DNA from: Clostridia bacterium
GTDB lineage: Bacteria > Bacillota > Clostridia > Oscillospirales > Acutalibacteraceae
DNA length: 6,403 bases
Assembly (NCBI GenBank): GCA_900766945.1
Contig: CAAFXD010000278.1
Span: forward strand, 1-6,403
Direction of reading: 5' to 3'
Below the pieces are notes generated by a model. That model did not search any database. It was not told the DNA's origin and worked only from the letters and a program-made list of their open reading frames with translations. Position 1 is the first letter of the stretch, and each line of letters opens with the position of its first letter. A program made the position numbers and the translations under genes. Shown one piece after another: positions 6,213 to 6,403 of the stretch.

Positions 6213-6240
6213 GGCGCGCGGTGTAGAAAACCGCGCGCCT
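6212..6240. other. GC-rich perfect inverted repeat between divergent genes
   Basis: AGGCGCGCGG (6212-6221) and CCGCGCGCCT (6231-6240) form a perfect 10-bp stem around a 9-base loop. Neither side has a strong T run (minus side TTGTAATTTT, plus side GATTTGTG). It may be a weak terminator for minus-strand transcription from beyond the window, or a DNA operator. It directly abuts the -35 box of the DUF2804 promoter. Confidence 0.6.
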
Positions 6241-6297
6241 GATTTGTGCAATTTGAAACCCTTTTGTCTGTTTTCACACTTTATAATAATTTCCCGC

Positions 6298-6326
6298 TTG
6301 ACGAAGTCGAAGAATTCCTGTACTAT
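6298..6326 (+). promoter_or_regulatory. Candidate forward promoter at the right edge
   Basis: TTGACG (6298-6303) and TACTAT (6321-6326) are 17 bases apart. Transcription would start near 6333, just ahead of the AAGGGAG ribosome binding site. The same bases also read as protein-like codons (see findings), so the call is moderate. Confidence 0.45.
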
Positions 6327-6350
6327 GAAGCCGAGAAGGGAGAAATGAAA

Positions 6351-6403
6351 ATGTTTGAACCAAAAGAAGATGTTTATAAAGGGTACAGCGAATCGAATAC
6401 AAA
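6351..6403 (+). CDS. Unidentified gene, 5' end only (cut by window end)
   Basis: The first 17 residues read MFEPKEDVYKGYSESNT, and the gene continues beyond the window. AAGGGAG (6336-6342) is 8 bases before ATG 6351. An in-frame ATG at 6345 would leave only 2 bases of spacing and is less likely. I do not recognise the family from so few residues. It is divergent from the DUF2804 gene. The frame is open further upstream, so the true start could lie before 6345. Confidence 0.4.
   Translation, partial: MFEPKEDVYKGYSESNT

Noticed and set aside
6282..6287. Perfect TATAAT on the plus strand as a promoter -10 box
   Set aside because: No -35 box at a 16-18 base spacing; the nearest TTGAAA is 23 bases away.
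6207..6403. Open minus-strand frame entering from the right edge and ending at TAA near 6207
   Set aside because: Its Phe-rich sequence is the exact antisense of Glu/Lys codons on the plus strand, and it runs through the GC hairpin. It is most likely a shadow.

Overview
The window looks like a chromosomal segment of a spore-forming Firmicute, probably class Clostridia. It carries a YpeB-type spore germination protein, lipobox lipoproteins, strong Shine-Dalgarno sites, Gram-positive-style sigma-A promoters and intrinsic terminators. Base composition is mid-range by eye, with GC-leaning third codon positions in the main genes. I cannot name a genus from the sequence alone.

Left part (1-2080). 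The 5' end of a cysteine desulfurase gene runs off the left edge on the minus strand. It starts at TTG and has a near-consensus promoter at 200-228. Divergent to it is ypeB (plus), followed 65 bases later by a small lipoprotein with tandem 11-residue repeats. The usual partner of ypeB, the spore cortex hydrolase gene sleB, is not next to it. A strong hairpin at 2042-2080 ends this unit and probably also stops transcription arriving from the convergent operon.

Middle part (2090-5125, minus strand). This is a compact thiamine or thiamine-precursor import operon. In order of transcription it holds a sigma-A promoter (5097-5125), a TPP riboswitch with a 13-bp terminator and a plausible antiterminator, an MTH1187-type thiamine-binding protein, a ThiX-like permease, a ThiY-like NMT1/THI5 substrate-binding lipoprotein and a ThiZ-like ATPase. 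All four genes overlap their neighbours, which suggests translational coupling. When TPP is plentiful the riboswitch should end transcription before the first gene; when it is scarce all four genes should be made and the precursor imported. There are no thiamine biosynthetic enzymes in the operon.

Right part (5122-6403). A DUF2804-family gene of unknown function lies on the minus strand with its own promoter. The -35 box of the thiamine operon overlaps its stop codon. Beyond it is a divergent intergenic region with an unexplained GC-rich perfect inverted repeat, a candidate plus-strand promoter and the first codons of an unidentified plus-strand gene cut by the window end.

I do not see a clearly new defence, mobile or RNA system. 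The points most worth a second look are the ypeB gene without sleB paired with a repeat lipoprotein, the riboswitch leader mechanics and its possible double role as terminator for DUF2804, and the unexplained hairpin and open frame at the right edge.
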